Shown: piece by piece, positions 19,381 through 26,637 of the stretch | Layout of the letters: each line of letters starts with the position of its first letter | How positions within the stretch are numbered: position 1 is the first letter of the stretch | Source of the DNA: JAFGJQ01 sp964586145 | GTDB lineage: Bacteria > Planctomycetota > Phycisphaerae > UBA1845 | Reading direction: 5' to 3' | Assembly (NCBI GenBank): GCA_964586145.1 | Contig: CAZPHH010000017.1 | Span: 1 to 63,664 of the forward strand | DNA length: 63,664 bases | Program-made: the position numbers and the translations under genes | Notes under the pieces: generated by a model | What the model was told of the DNA's origin: nothing | Database searches by the model: none | Seen by the model: only the letters and a program-made list of their open reading frames with translations

Positions 19381-20523
19381 TCAGGCTTGGGTGAGCCGGC
19401 GCATTCCAACGCCACGGCCGACCGCCCGCAGGACGCGCCAGGCGTGGGCGCAAACCGTCCAGCCTGGATGTCGCCAGGGGTACAGACCGCCCAGGTGCTC
19501 GCGGGCGGGACGCAGGACCGCGGACAGGTAACGAAGCCGCGGCCGCCACCCGCGGATCGATAGCACATTGACGGCCACGTGGCCCAGCGGGTGCGCCTCG
19601 TCGCGAGGCGCATGCCAGAGGACCAACCGGTCGAGGACGCTCGGATGGGCGTGATTCAAGGCAGCGCGAGCGTTGGCGGGCAGAAACGCTCCAAACACGC
19701 TTTCGGTTCGACACAGGCCCACGCGGAGTGGGTGCAAAAGGCCCCATGTTCGCGCCCGGGCCACCAGAGGAGGCCAGTCGAGTTGGTCGGAGTTCTCGGC
19801 GGCGAAGCGGTATATGTCATACAGCCACAGAAGGCGGTTCGCGCCGTGGATGGCGGCATGGACGGCCAGGTGGATCAACATGTCCGCCGCCCCGGGCACC
19901 ACGACCGCTGCCCCGTATAGCTTCATGGGCGTGGCCGCTTCCCAGAAAGCGTGCGGCGGCACTGACTGCGCGTAACGCAGTGGCCGGAAGGGCCGGGCGT
20001 GGACGTCCAGTCGCACGGGATGGTCCGCCTGCGGGGTGAAGTACTCCAGCTCATTGTGGAAGGTCGGGAAGAACCCCGGGCGAACGGGAGCGGGTCCGCG
20101 CCGGCAGCCGAGCCGATCCAGCAGGGCGCACGCATCCTCGGCCCGGTCCAGCGGCACCATGCAATCCACGTCCGACATGGGTCGCAATTCGGGGCGGGAG
20201 TACAGGGTCAGGTGCAAAGCCGCACCCTTGAGAAGCAGAAGAGGCATGCCCTCATCGGCGAAGGCCCGGGCGATCGGGGCGAGGCTTCGGAGACGATGGG
20301 CCGTTCCCGAGGCGACGTGCGTGGCTTGTTCGCGCAGGCGAAGGTGAGCCGCCAGCGGCAGGTCCACGCGGCGACGCTCGGCCGACTCCAGCAGAAGTCC
20401 GGCCAGCCCTTCCCGGCCCGCAGCCTCCACCAGGGCGAACCAAGCCTCTGGCTCGGGGCTGGGGAATTCGCCGCCCGTGAGGCAGCGGGCGAGCCGCGTC
20501 AGGTCATTCGAGGGTGGGCCCAT
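19381..20523 (-). CDS. Nucleotidyltransferase-fold protein of the type found with PqqD/HprK-like systems
   Basis: The product is a 380-residue cytoplasmic protein. The core carries LLLLKG (K99, G100) and RPMSDVDCMV (D118 and D120), the metal-binding carboxylates of a minimal nucleotidyltransferase fold, followed by an alpha-helical half rich in His and Trp. This matches the uncharacterised nucleotidyltransferase family (Nuc-transf-5 type) often found beside PqqD-like and HPr-kinase-like genes in peptide or polysaccharide loci. Here it diverges, across 210 bases, from a small Cys-rich peptide, a VKOR-DsbA-PqqD fusion and an HprK-like gene, which supports a shared role. Its substrate is not known. 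The frame is open for more than 1 kb upstream, but the added sequence reads as the antisense of the neighbouring genes; MGPPSNDL at 20523 is the sensible start. Confidence 0.8.
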   Translation of the reverse strand: MGPPSNDLTRLARCLTGGEFPSPEPEAWFALVEAAGREGLAGLLLESAERRRVDLPLAAHLRLREQATHVASGTAHRLRSLAPIARAFADEGMPLLLLKGAALHLTLYSRPELRPMSDVDCMVPLDRAEDACALLDRLGCRRGPAPVRPGFFPTFHNELEYFTPQADHPVRLDVHARPFRPLRYAQSVPPHAFWEAATPMKLYGAAVVVPGAADMLIHLAVHAAIHGANRLLWLYDIYRFAAENSDQLDWPPLVARARTWGLLHPLRVGLCRTESVFGAFLPANARAALNHAHPSVLDRLVLWHAPRDEAHPLGHVAVNVLSIRGWRPRLRYLSAVLRPAREHLGGLYPWRHPGWTVCAHAWRVLRAVGRGVGMRRLTQA

Positions 20524-20602
20524 ACCCGCGTTATCGGTCAACCCGGGGCATTCATCCGACTTCAGGTACACGGGCCGGGGTGGCCCGGTGGCACTGCCAA
20601 CC

Positions 20603-20643
20603 TGCGGATCGGCAGATTCTGCCGATCTGCCGTGCGGATCGGC
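20603..20643. promoter_or_regulatory. Palindromic operator candidate in the divergent intergenic region
   Basis: GATCGGCAGA (20607-20616), a single T, then TCTGCCGATC (20618-20627) form a perfect 21-base palindrome. The 11-mer TGCGGATCGGC occurs at 20603-20613 and again at 20633-20643, 30 bases or about three helical turns apart. The site sits midway between the nucleotidyltransferase start (20523) and the peptide start (20734), the expected place for a regulator that controls both directions. It could instead form an RNA hairpin in a leader. Confidence 0.5.
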
Positions 20644-20733
20644 GATTACGGAGCCAGAACCCGCTTCATTTCGCTCCGGCAGAGTCCGATAGAAATCGTC
20701 AAAGGGGAGGCGACACGTCTCCCGGGAGCATGC

Positions 20734-21006
20734 ATGAGACCTCAGCCGGAGAGAACAAGCGTACCGGAGTTGTTGCCTGAGCCGAACCCGCATTTGCAGG
20801 TCAGTCGCCGCGAGGCGATGCGGAAAGGCGCGAAGCTGGTGTTCGTGGCCCCGGTGCTGAGCACCTTCTTCGCCCACGACGCCTTCGCCGCGGGCAGCCG
20901 GCACAGTTGTTATCCGGCGGGACATCCCTGCGGTGTAGGCCACAACGAGGAGTGCTGCCCGGGCCTGACGTGCGAGGGGGTGGAGCCGATGAAGACCTGC
21001 ATGTAA
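20734..21006 (+). CDS. Exported six-cysteine peptide with cystine-knot spacing
   Basis: The product is a 90-residue precursor. Residues 1-23 are a Pro/Glu-rich prefix. Residues 24-52 form an export signal: SRREAMRKG, which is Tat-like with paired arginines, then a hydrophobic stretch LVFVAPVLSTFF and a signal-peptidase-like site at DAFA/AG. The mature part of about 37 residues holds six cysteines at 59, 66, 74, 75, 80 and 89. The spacing is C-6-C-7-CC-4-C-8-C, which fits the inhibitor cystine knot (knottin) consensus, with the phrase CCPGLTC typical of such folds. GGGAG lies 5 bases before the ATG. The next gene encodes disulfide-forming enzymes, so oxidative folding in the periplasm is likely. 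Its role (toxin, inhibitor, signal or structural) is unknown. Confidence 0.72.
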   Translation: MRPQPERTSVPELLPEPNPHLQVSRREAMRKGAKLVFVAPVLSTFFAHDAFAAGSRHSCYPAGHPCGVGHNEECCPGLTCEGVEPMKTCM

Positions 21007-21058
21007 TGAGGCGCCCGGGTTGCCGCGGGTGCTGCCGCCCGCAAGGCAGGACCGAAAC

Positions 21059-22930
21059 ATGGTTCGATTTCTCGTATTCATCATTGTGGTTCTGGCTGGC
21101 AGCGGGGCCTGGGTGATGGGCACCCTGGCCACGCAGCATGACGGTGGTTGGCAGGCCGTTGCGGGCGGGACCGGGCTTCTCCTGCGACTTTGCGAGTCGC
21201 AGACGATGCCCAGTGCCAGTTGTGCGGACGTGGTGGGCAGCCGGTGGGGGTCTTTTGACTTCCACGTGGGCTCGCGCGTGGTCAATGTGCCGACCTCACT
21301 GATCGGGTTGGGCTGGTTCGTGTCCGTGGCCATCTGGTTCACGATGGTCGGGCGGGTGCCCGCCTGGTCCCGGCGGCTTTGGCGGTTTGTGCTGCTCCTG
21401 TCGCTGGGTTCCGTGGTGATTTCCGTCCTGTTCTTCGTCGCAATGGTGTTTGTGGTGGGCGGATGGTGTCCGCTATGCGCCCTGGCCCATGCCCTGAACC
21501 TGGGGATCTTCCTGGCCCTCGTCACGCTGCGCCGGGTTTCGCGATCGCGGAACGTCCGGCGTACGGCGGGGGGTCTGACCGATCCGCCCGCCGTCGCCCG
21601 CATCCAGCGGCGCCTTTCCGCCGCCGCGTTCGGGACCTGCTGTCTGGCCTGCCTGGCCATGTGGTTCTACTTCGACGCGGTCAGTGAGGCTCGCCGGCAG
21701 TGGCGCAAGGTGTTCGGGATGAATCAGGCCGTGGCGGCCCTTCAGGAAGATCGCGGCTTCGTGCTGCGCGAGTACTACGCACAGCCGGCCGTCTTCATCC
21801 CGCCGCGATCCGCCAGTGCCTCCTCGCAAACGACGCACCCTGTCGCGGATGCGGCTCAGATCGTGATGTTCGTCGATTACGACTGCACCGGCTGTGCGTG
21901 TTTCGAGGGCCGTAGAGAACGGGTGTTCCGCGACGCCTTCGGTGAGAACCTGCGTGTGGAAATCCGTCACCTGCCGTTGGCACGGCCCCAGGAACGGCGG
22001 ACGGACAACAGTGCCTCCACCGTGCCGGACCTGCCCGTGTCCCAGGCGGCGCTCGCCGCGGAGGCGGCGCGATTGCAGGGTGGAGACACCGCGTTCATGC
22101 GGATGCATCGGCTGCTGTTTGAGCATCGGCGTGACCAGCGCGGGCGCGACTACTCCCGCCTTGCCCGCGAGGCGGGGCTGGACGTGAGCCGCTTCCTCGC
22201 CGACATGGAGAGTGATGCGGTGCGGCGGACCGTGCAGGAAGACGTGGCCGTCGCCCGGCAACTCGGGTTGACGGAGGCGCCGGCCGTGTTTCTCAACAGC
22301 CGCCGCGTGCCCGATCTCTGCGTGAACAGCCCGGTGTTCTGGCCCGCCGTGGCGGACGACGCGTCCGATGTGTGGGACCGTGCAGGCATCTCCGCGGCCA
22401 CGCCGACCTTCCTCAGCGGACTGCCCATGGATGATGCTGAAGCAGGCGATGACGCCGAGGACGACGTGCCGGAGGCCCCAGCGCCCCTCCTGTCTTCAAC
22501 GTCGGTGGATGAGATTTCGGACACGGAACTGGTCGGCCCGCCCGGGGAGCGTCGGTTGGAGCCGCAGTCCTCGCCGGCCGATTCGCTCCTCCGCAACACC
22601 CTCTTCGGAGAGCATGACATGGACCCCCTGAGCAATACCCTGGCTCCGGACTGCAGCCCTGTGGAGCGGCGGCCGATTCGGGTGGACACCGTCAACGTGC
22701 ATGAACTGGACGGAGAAGCGCTCCTCTTCGACCCGAGCACGGGCGATACCCACCGCCTGAACGAGACCGCGCTGTTCATCTGGAGTCGCTGTGATGGGTC
22801 TCATGGCGTGGCCGGAATCGCCTCCGCACTGGCAGACGCCTACGAAGTGAGCGAGGATGAGGCACGCGACCACGTCCAACGTATCGTGCAGGACTTTGAC
22901 GAACGGGGCCTGCTCATCACCGATGAATGA
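21059..22930 (+). CDS. VKOR-DsbA disulfide-forming fusion running into a PqqD-like domain
   Basis: The product has 623 residues. Residues 1-210 are a vitamin K epoxide reductase (VKOR) domain with about five membrane segments. It has the loop cysteine pair C45/C55, the conserved serine in NVPTSLIG and the redox CxxC at 137-140 (WCPLC). Residues 255-430 form a DsbA/thioredoxin-like domain with CTGC at 276-279 and the cis-Pro region TEAPAVF. Together they should oxidise exported thiols and pass electrons to quinone. An acidic low-complexity linker (455-520) leads to a PqqD-like domain (about 545-620: ELDGEALLFDP, GDTHRLNETALFIW), normally a cytoplasmic peptide-binding module. An ATG at 22619 (residue 521) with CGGAGAG 6 bases upstream could start PqqD on its own. 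The main start at 21059 is the first Met before the hydrophobic segment. The gene follows the peptide by 52 bases. Confidence 0.85.
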   Translation: MVRFLVFIIVVLAGSGAWVMGTLATQHDGGWQAVAGGTGLLLRLCESQTMPSASCADVVGSRWGSFDFHVGSRVVNVPTSLIGLGWFVSVAIWFTMVGRVPAWSRRLWRFVLLLSLGSVVISVLFFVAMVFVVGGWCPLCALAHALNLGIFLALVTLRRVSRSRNVRRTAGGLTDPPAVARIQRRLSAAAFGTCCLACLAMWFYFDAVSEARRQWRKVFGMNQAVAALQEDRGFVLREYYAQPAVFIPPRSASASSQTTHPVADAAQIVMFVDYDCTGCACFEGRRERVFRDAFGENLRVEIRHLPLARPQERRTDNSASTVPDLPVSQAALAAEAARLQGGDTAFMRMHRLLFEHRRDQRGRDYSRLAREAGLDVSRFLADMESDAVRRTVQEDVAVARQLGLTEAPAVFLNSRRVPDLCVNSPVFWPAVADDASDVWDRAGISAATPTFLSGLPMDDAEAGDDAEDDVPEAPAPLLSSTSVDEISDTELVGPPGERRLEPQSSPADSLLRNTLFGEHDMDPLSNTLAPDCSPVERRPIRVDTVNVHELDGEALLFDPSTGDTHRLNETALFIWSRCDGSHGVAGIASALADAYEVSEDEARDHVQRIVQDFDERGLLITDE

Positions 22931-23855
22931 CGCCGGCGCGAACCGAGTGGGTGCGAACCGCACGCGGACGCACGTTCCGACAAGGCACTTCCGCATCGGC
23001 GTGGTGCCCATCTCCCTGACGACGCCCATTCGTCCGCTGATGGACGAATACGCCTCGCTGTACCGTGCGTACGCAAGGGCGGACGCCGGATCGAGTGCCA
23101 TCCGACTGGAAGTATCCCGGTCTCCGCTCTCCTTGCGGCGTCGGCGCCGGTACCGGGTTGCTGCGAACGGGAGACTCCAGTTCGAGCCGAGCCGGTTTGA
23201 AGAAGTGCTTCCGTACGTCGAGTGGACGCTCAACTGGCACGTGCCGAATCTTCTGCCCGATTGTCTTCAGTTCCACGCGTCGGCCGTGGAGGTCGACGGG
23301 CACGGCGTGATCCTGCCGGGGGAATCGGGCGTCGGCAAGTCCACGCTGACGGCCGGGCTGCTGGCCGGCGGGGCCCGGTACCTCTGCGACGAGTTTGCCC
23401 TGGTGGATACGCGGACGGCGCTGTTGCAGCCCTATCCCCGGGCCCTCTGCATCAAGAAGGCCGCGCATCCGGTGATTCGGGAGCTCGGTCTGCGGCTGCA
23501 CGGCCGGCGGCGCCACGTGAAATCGACCAAGGGCACGGTGGGCTTTCTGGATCCCCTTTCCGTGAGGCCGAACGCGATCGGCCGTCCGGCGCCGGTGCGG
23601 TTCATCATCTTCCCCAGGTACATCCCGGGAGCCGATCCCGCACTCGTCCCAATCAGTCGCGCCGAGGCCGCGTTCTCACTGCTGCCCACCTGTTTCAACC
23701 TGCTGCGATGTGCCCGGCCGGGCGTGGATATGGTGGCCTCATTGGTCCGGTCGGCGGCCTGTTACCGTTTGGTCGCCGGCGACCTGTCCCGCACATGCAC
23801 CCGGGTTCTGGCCTTGCTGCGGAGCGAGACAGCCCGTTCAGCCCGAACGGCATGA
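22923..23855 (+). CDS. HPr-kinase-like ATP-binding protein
   Basis: The product is a 310-residue cytoplasmic protein. A Walker A loop GESGVGKST is at 133-141, preceded by LQFHASAVEVDGHGVILP, the typical HprK entry (His-Ala-Ser then the P-loop strand). The following region LCDEFALVD matches the HprK Asp/Glu metal-binding strand. The first 100 residues are not the usual HprK N-terminal domain, and the C-terminal half is divergent, so it belongs to the HprK-related group seen with PqqD-like genes rather than to sugar-regulating HprK. Related kinases phosphorylate some lasso-peptide precursors, so a peptide or PqqD-bound substrate is possible. Its ATG overlaps the end of the previous gene by 8 bases, implying translational coupling. 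Confidence 0.82.
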   Translation: MNDAGANRVGANRTRTHVPTRHFRIGVVPISLTTPIRPLMDEYASLYRAYARADAGSSAIRLEVSRSPLSLRRRRRYRVAANGRLQFEPSRFEEVLPYVEWTLNWHVPNLLPDCLQFHASAVEVDGHGVILPGESGVGKSTLTAGLLAGGARYLCDEFALVDTRTALLQPYPRALCIKKAAHPVIRELGLRLHGRRRHVKSTKGTVGFLDPLSVRPNAIGRPAPVRFIIFPRYIPGADPALVPISRAEAAFSLLPTCFNLLRCARPGVDMVASLVRSAACYRLVAGDLSRTCTRVLALLRSETARSARTA

Positions 23856-23878
23856 GGGGTGTGCCGTACTTGCGATTC

Positions 23879-23956
23879 TCACACAGGTGAGCCGGAGGCA
23901 AACATGAAGAACATCCACAGGAAGACGCCGACGAAGACCGAGACTGCCAGACCCAT
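23879..23956 (-). CDS. Possible 25-residue membrane peptide
   Basis: A short frame reads MGLAVSVFVGVFLWMFF and ends MFASGSPV. It is essentially one transmembrane helix. GAGGAG lies about 10 bases upstream of its ATG, one of the better ribosome sites in the window. It begins 38 bases after the STAS gene stop on the same strand, so it may be the last cistron of that operon. The length is too short for certainty and no family is recognised. Confidence 0.4.
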   Translation of the reverse strand: MGLAVSVFVGVFLWMFFMFASGSPV

Positions 23957-23994
23957 GCCTTTTCTCCTCAAACGGCCGCCGTGGCCGGGAACCA

Positions 23995-24339
23995 TCAGGC
24001 CAGCGGGCTGAATGCCTTGCGCACCTCGTCCAGCGTGTCCACGATCTCAAACCACCGGTTCAGATTCGTGACCTCGAACACGCCTGATACAAACGGAGTG
24101 GGACCGACCAGAATCGCCCGGCCCTTGGCCAGTCGGGCCCGGGTGACCACGTTGATGAGTGACGTGAGGCCGCTGGAATCGATGAACTCCACCTGACTGA
24201 GGTCGATGGCCAGTCGCGAATCCGGTTCGGCCACGAGCGGGTGCAACTCCTCGAGAAAGGTCACCGCGTCTTCCGAGCGGATCTCACCTCTCAGGCTTGC
24301 CAGGGGCACCGGACCACTGTGATCAATACGCAATTCCAT
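23995..24339 (-). CDS. STAS-domain protein (anti-anti-sigma factor type)
   Basis: The product has 114 residues. The STAS fold is shown by LRGEIRSEDA, LAIDLSQVEFIDSSGLTSLINV and the C-terminal FEIVDTLDEVRKAF. The phosphorylatable Ser of SpoIIAA-like proteins is in IDSSGL. Such proteins bind an anti-sigma kinase and are controlled by phosphorylation and by SpoIIE/RsbU phosphatases. One such phosphatase lies in this window at 50473-52281, but the distance means a link is speculation. GGGAG precedes the ATG. It lies 42 bases after the upstream gene, probably in the same operon. Confidence 0.88.
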   Translation of the reverse strand: MELRIDHSGPVPLASLRGEIRSEDAVTFLEELHPLVAEPDSRLAIDLSQVEFIDSSGLTSLINVVTRARLAKGRAILVGPTPFVSGVFEVTNLNRWFEIVDTLDEVRKAFSPLA

Positions 24340-24381
24340 CGGGAATCTCCCGCGAAAGACGCTGTTCCTGGGAACGCCAGG

Positions 24382-25050
24382 TCACTTCCGTATATTCCCT
24401 AAGTCTCTGCGCCGCAACAACTTGCGCAACAACAGATAGTTCTCGCCGTTGAAGTCTGTAATCTCGCCGGAAACGACGAACACGAGGTTGGGCGAGCCCT
24501 GGATCTCGAAGGCCGCTCGTTCCAGCATGAGGTTGGGCAGAAGCTTTACCGGCGGCTCCTCGAAGGCCGTGCTGCTGGACTCAAACGAGAAGATGTACCA
24601 CTGCCCGTCGCGTGTGATGCGGCCTGCCCGCTCCGTCAGCATATACCCGTCGGGGTAGCGAGCCCGAGGGCGCTTGGCCGCAGGGTCTTCCTTCCCGCCG
24701 GGCGTTGCCAGAGACACATCCACGGGCGTCAGCGGTTCGTTCTTGGGTCGGTCCTGCTCGAACGCACGGAGCACCTCCTCCGCAGTCGGCTGCCCGGGCG
24801 GCTGATCGGTCGGTGGGGCCGGGGGGCTGGGCTGGGGACGCTCCGGCTCTGCAGGGGGTGAAGCTTGCGAGTCGGGGGCAGCTTCCGGTTCCGGTTCAGG
24901 AGTCGGTTCAGCGTCCGCCGGCGGGGTGGATTCCTGGCCCCTCTCATTCTCAGGCGGGTTGGGTTGTGCGACGGCGATGGCAGCGAGGCCCAGGCCGAAG
25001 GGGACCACCAAACCGATCAATGCCAGCACATATTTCCGTTGCGGTGTCAT
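24382..25050 (-). CDS. Proline-rich membrane-anchored protein of unknown function
   Basis: The product has 222 residues. A hydrophobic N-terminal segment (ALIGLVVPFGLGLAAIAVA) acts as signal or anchor. A Pro/Glu/Ala-rich spacer (about 28-90) comes next. The C-terminal half is a compact domain (YPDGYMLTERAGRITRDGQWYIFSFES...LLPNLMLERA...FVVSGEITDFNGENYLLLRKLL) that looks like a small beta-rich periplasmic domain. No family function is recognised. AAGGA precedes the ATG. It is the first gene of a probable operon with the STAS gene, driven by the promoter at 25150-25178. Confidence 0.75.
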   Translation of the reverse strand: MTPQRKYVLALIGLVVPFGLGLAAIAVAQPNPPENERGQESTPPADAEPTPEPEPEAAPDSQASPPAEPERPQPSPPAPPTDQPPGQPTAEEVLRAFEQDRPKNEPLTPVDVSLATPGGKEDPAAKRPRARYPDGYMLTERAGRITRDGQWYIFSFESSSTAFEEPPVKLLPNLMLERAAFEIQGSPNLVFVVSGEITDFNGENYLLLRKLLRRRDLGNIRK

Positions 25051-25149
25051 AGATCCTTCTCCCGGCCGAAGTTCAACCTGGCGGCGCGTCCGTGCGCTGC
25101 GCCTTCGCTTCGGCGGCGACCGGGGCGAAACACGCTCCTGGTCCTCCGC

Positions 25150-25178
25150 AATCTATGCAGCGGGGGCACAATTGGCAA
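25150..25178 (-). promoter_or_regulatory. Sigma-70-type promoter for the STAS operon
   Basis: On the minus strand TTGCCA (25178-25173) and TAGATT (25155-25150) are 17 bases apart. The predicted start near 25143 gives a leader of about 90 bases before the ATG at 25050. The 342-base interval 25051-25392 separates two divergent genes and otherwise shows no coding signal. A TATAAT on the minus strand at 25340-25335 has no convincing -35 partner. Confidence 0.4.
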
Positions 25179-25392
25179 GCGCCGAGGAGCCCCAGGCCCG
25201 GAGGCACAGGCGGAACCGAACGCCGTCATTCCGCGCCCGGCCCGATCCCACCGGCCCAGGCGTGGCCGTTAACCGGGACAAGTGCGGGGGCGCCGATAAT
25301 CCGCAGGGGGCGGGGCGCCCGGAAAAACCCGAGCATTATAGGCATCTGGTCGCGGCCACGCCGGGATATCGTACAACCCACAGGGGAATCCC

Positions 25393-25992
25393 GTGTCGCG
25401 CCGCACGGCCCATGCTGAGGCGGCCACAGGGTGTATGGCAAACGGCATGGAAAGCGCCTGCACAACAAGGCCCGCCCGGACCGACCGCTGCGTTGCCACA
25501 GCCGCAGCGTGGGTGATCCTCGGCACATCCGCCGTCCACTCCACCTCAGCCACCCAGATTCGAACCTGCCCGCTCCTCGAACCACCCACTGCAACAGATC
25601 GTTGGGAACCGGTCCTCACGAGAGACGGTCCTGCCCACGTGCTGGGCGCCATCGACGACCTCCATGGGGAACAATCGCGAGTTGGACCGTCCGGCACGAT
25701 CCTGGCAGACCTGCCTCAGGTCTGTTCGCTCGAACGGCAGGCCCAACCGGAATCCGCCGCGCTGCTTGCTGAAGCGTGGGGCGATGGGGCTTGCGGTCCC
25801 GCACCCCAGCCCGACCATCCGGGATCCGCCTTCCGTCTTGACTCCCCACTCAGCGGAGGGCGTGGTGAGAGAGGCGGCGACCCGTTGAGGACGGATGTCG
25901 CATGGCTGCCGGACATCCCGGTGATCGCCTTTCTCCTGACCGGATTCGCCGCCGCCTTCCTTCGCCGGCGAAGCGTCTTTGCGACTGAATGA
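25393..25992 (+). CDS. Hypothetical protein with C-terminal membrane anchor
   Basis: The frame encodes 199 residues from a GTG that follows AGGGGA at good spacing. A hydrophobic segment near residues 34-48 (VATAAAWVILGTSAV) could be a late signal. The end reads IPVIAFLLTGFAAAFLRRR, one transmembrane helix closed by arginines, an arrangement typical of C-terminal sorting signals but without a PEP motif. The middle has no recognisable domain. The anchor-like tail argues that this is a real gene. Confidence 0.45.
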   Translation: MSRRTAHAEAATGCMANGMESACTTRPARTDRCVATAAAWVILGTSAVHSTSATQIRTCPLLEPPTATDRWEPVLTRDGPAHVLGAIDDLHGEQSRVGPSGTILADLPQVCSLERQAQPESAALLAEAWGDGACGPAPQPDHPGSAFRLDSPLSGGRGERGGDPLRTDVAWLPDIPVIAFLLTGFAAAFLRRRSVFATE

Positions 25993-26053
25993 TCGGAATC
26001 CCGCCGATCGCGGTCGGCGGAACCGCGCGTTGACATCCGCGCGTGAGGCCGGC

Positions 26054-26362
26054 TCAGGCTCGCTCGAACGACGCAAACGCCGATAGCAAACGCCAGGTGT
26101 ATATGCCGCCGGCATGTCCGTCGGACCAGCGGATACGCAGCCCGTACCGTCCGACCAACTCGGCGCTTTCAACAGTCACGTCCGCCGGCACCGTGGCCGG
26201 ATCGAGCGTGCGCGTACCCGTATGTTCGTCGACGCAGCCGGCGCAGGGGCAGGCGCAGCGCAGGTCGCGGGCCTTATACACGCGCGCATCATCCGCCGCC
26301 CAGCGGATGGTGATCGTCCGATCCGCCCGTCGAACCTGGATATCCTCAGGAACATCCGCCAT
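26054..26362 (-). CDS. DUF971 domain protein
   Basis: The product is a 102-residue protein that consists of the DUF971 fold only, the domain that forms the N-terminus of gamma-butyrobetaine hydroxylases and also occurs alone in bacteria. Visible hallmarks are ARDLRCACPCAGCVDEHTG, which includes the metal-site cysteines, and GRYGLRIRWSDGHAGGIYTWRLL. Stand-alone members are found near Fe-S cluster assembly genes in many bacteria, but none is adjacent here. GGAAGGA precedes the ATG. It diverges from mutY. Confidence 0.9.
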   Translation of the reverse strand: MADVPEDIQVRRADRTITIRWAADDARVYKARDLRCACPCAGCVDEHTGTRTLDPATVPADVTVESAELVGRYGLRIRWSDGHAGGIYTWRLLSAFASFERA

Positions 26363-26637
26363 GGGGTCCTTCCGCCCGCGCAGAACTCGGCTCCCGGACG
26401 GGCAGGGCCATTGTAGCGGCGACCCGCGCCTGTGTGGAGACGCAACCCGGCCGGGCGCGTCTTGTCGCAGGGGCCCAGCGTTCCTATCATGGAATCTGCC
26501 GCCGAGACCGAGGAACCGCTCAGAGGCCTCGTCAGTCCGGCGGCCCGGTCGACGGACCAGGCAATCCGGTCGAACGGGTGGATGGAAGGGACCAGGAACT
26601 GCGCCGCGACGCCCGGACGCCGGCCTGTTTCAGCAGA

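Noticed and set aside
20524..21660. Minus-strand open frame extending the nucleotidyltransferase by about 380 residues
   Set aside because: It is antisense to the peptide and VKOR genes, has Arg/Thr/Pro-rich composition and no family resemblance; homology starts at 20523.
25335..25340. Perfect TATAAT on the minus strand as the STAS operon promoter
   Set aside because: No acceptable -35 lies 16-18 bases upstream; the pair at 25150-25178 is better.
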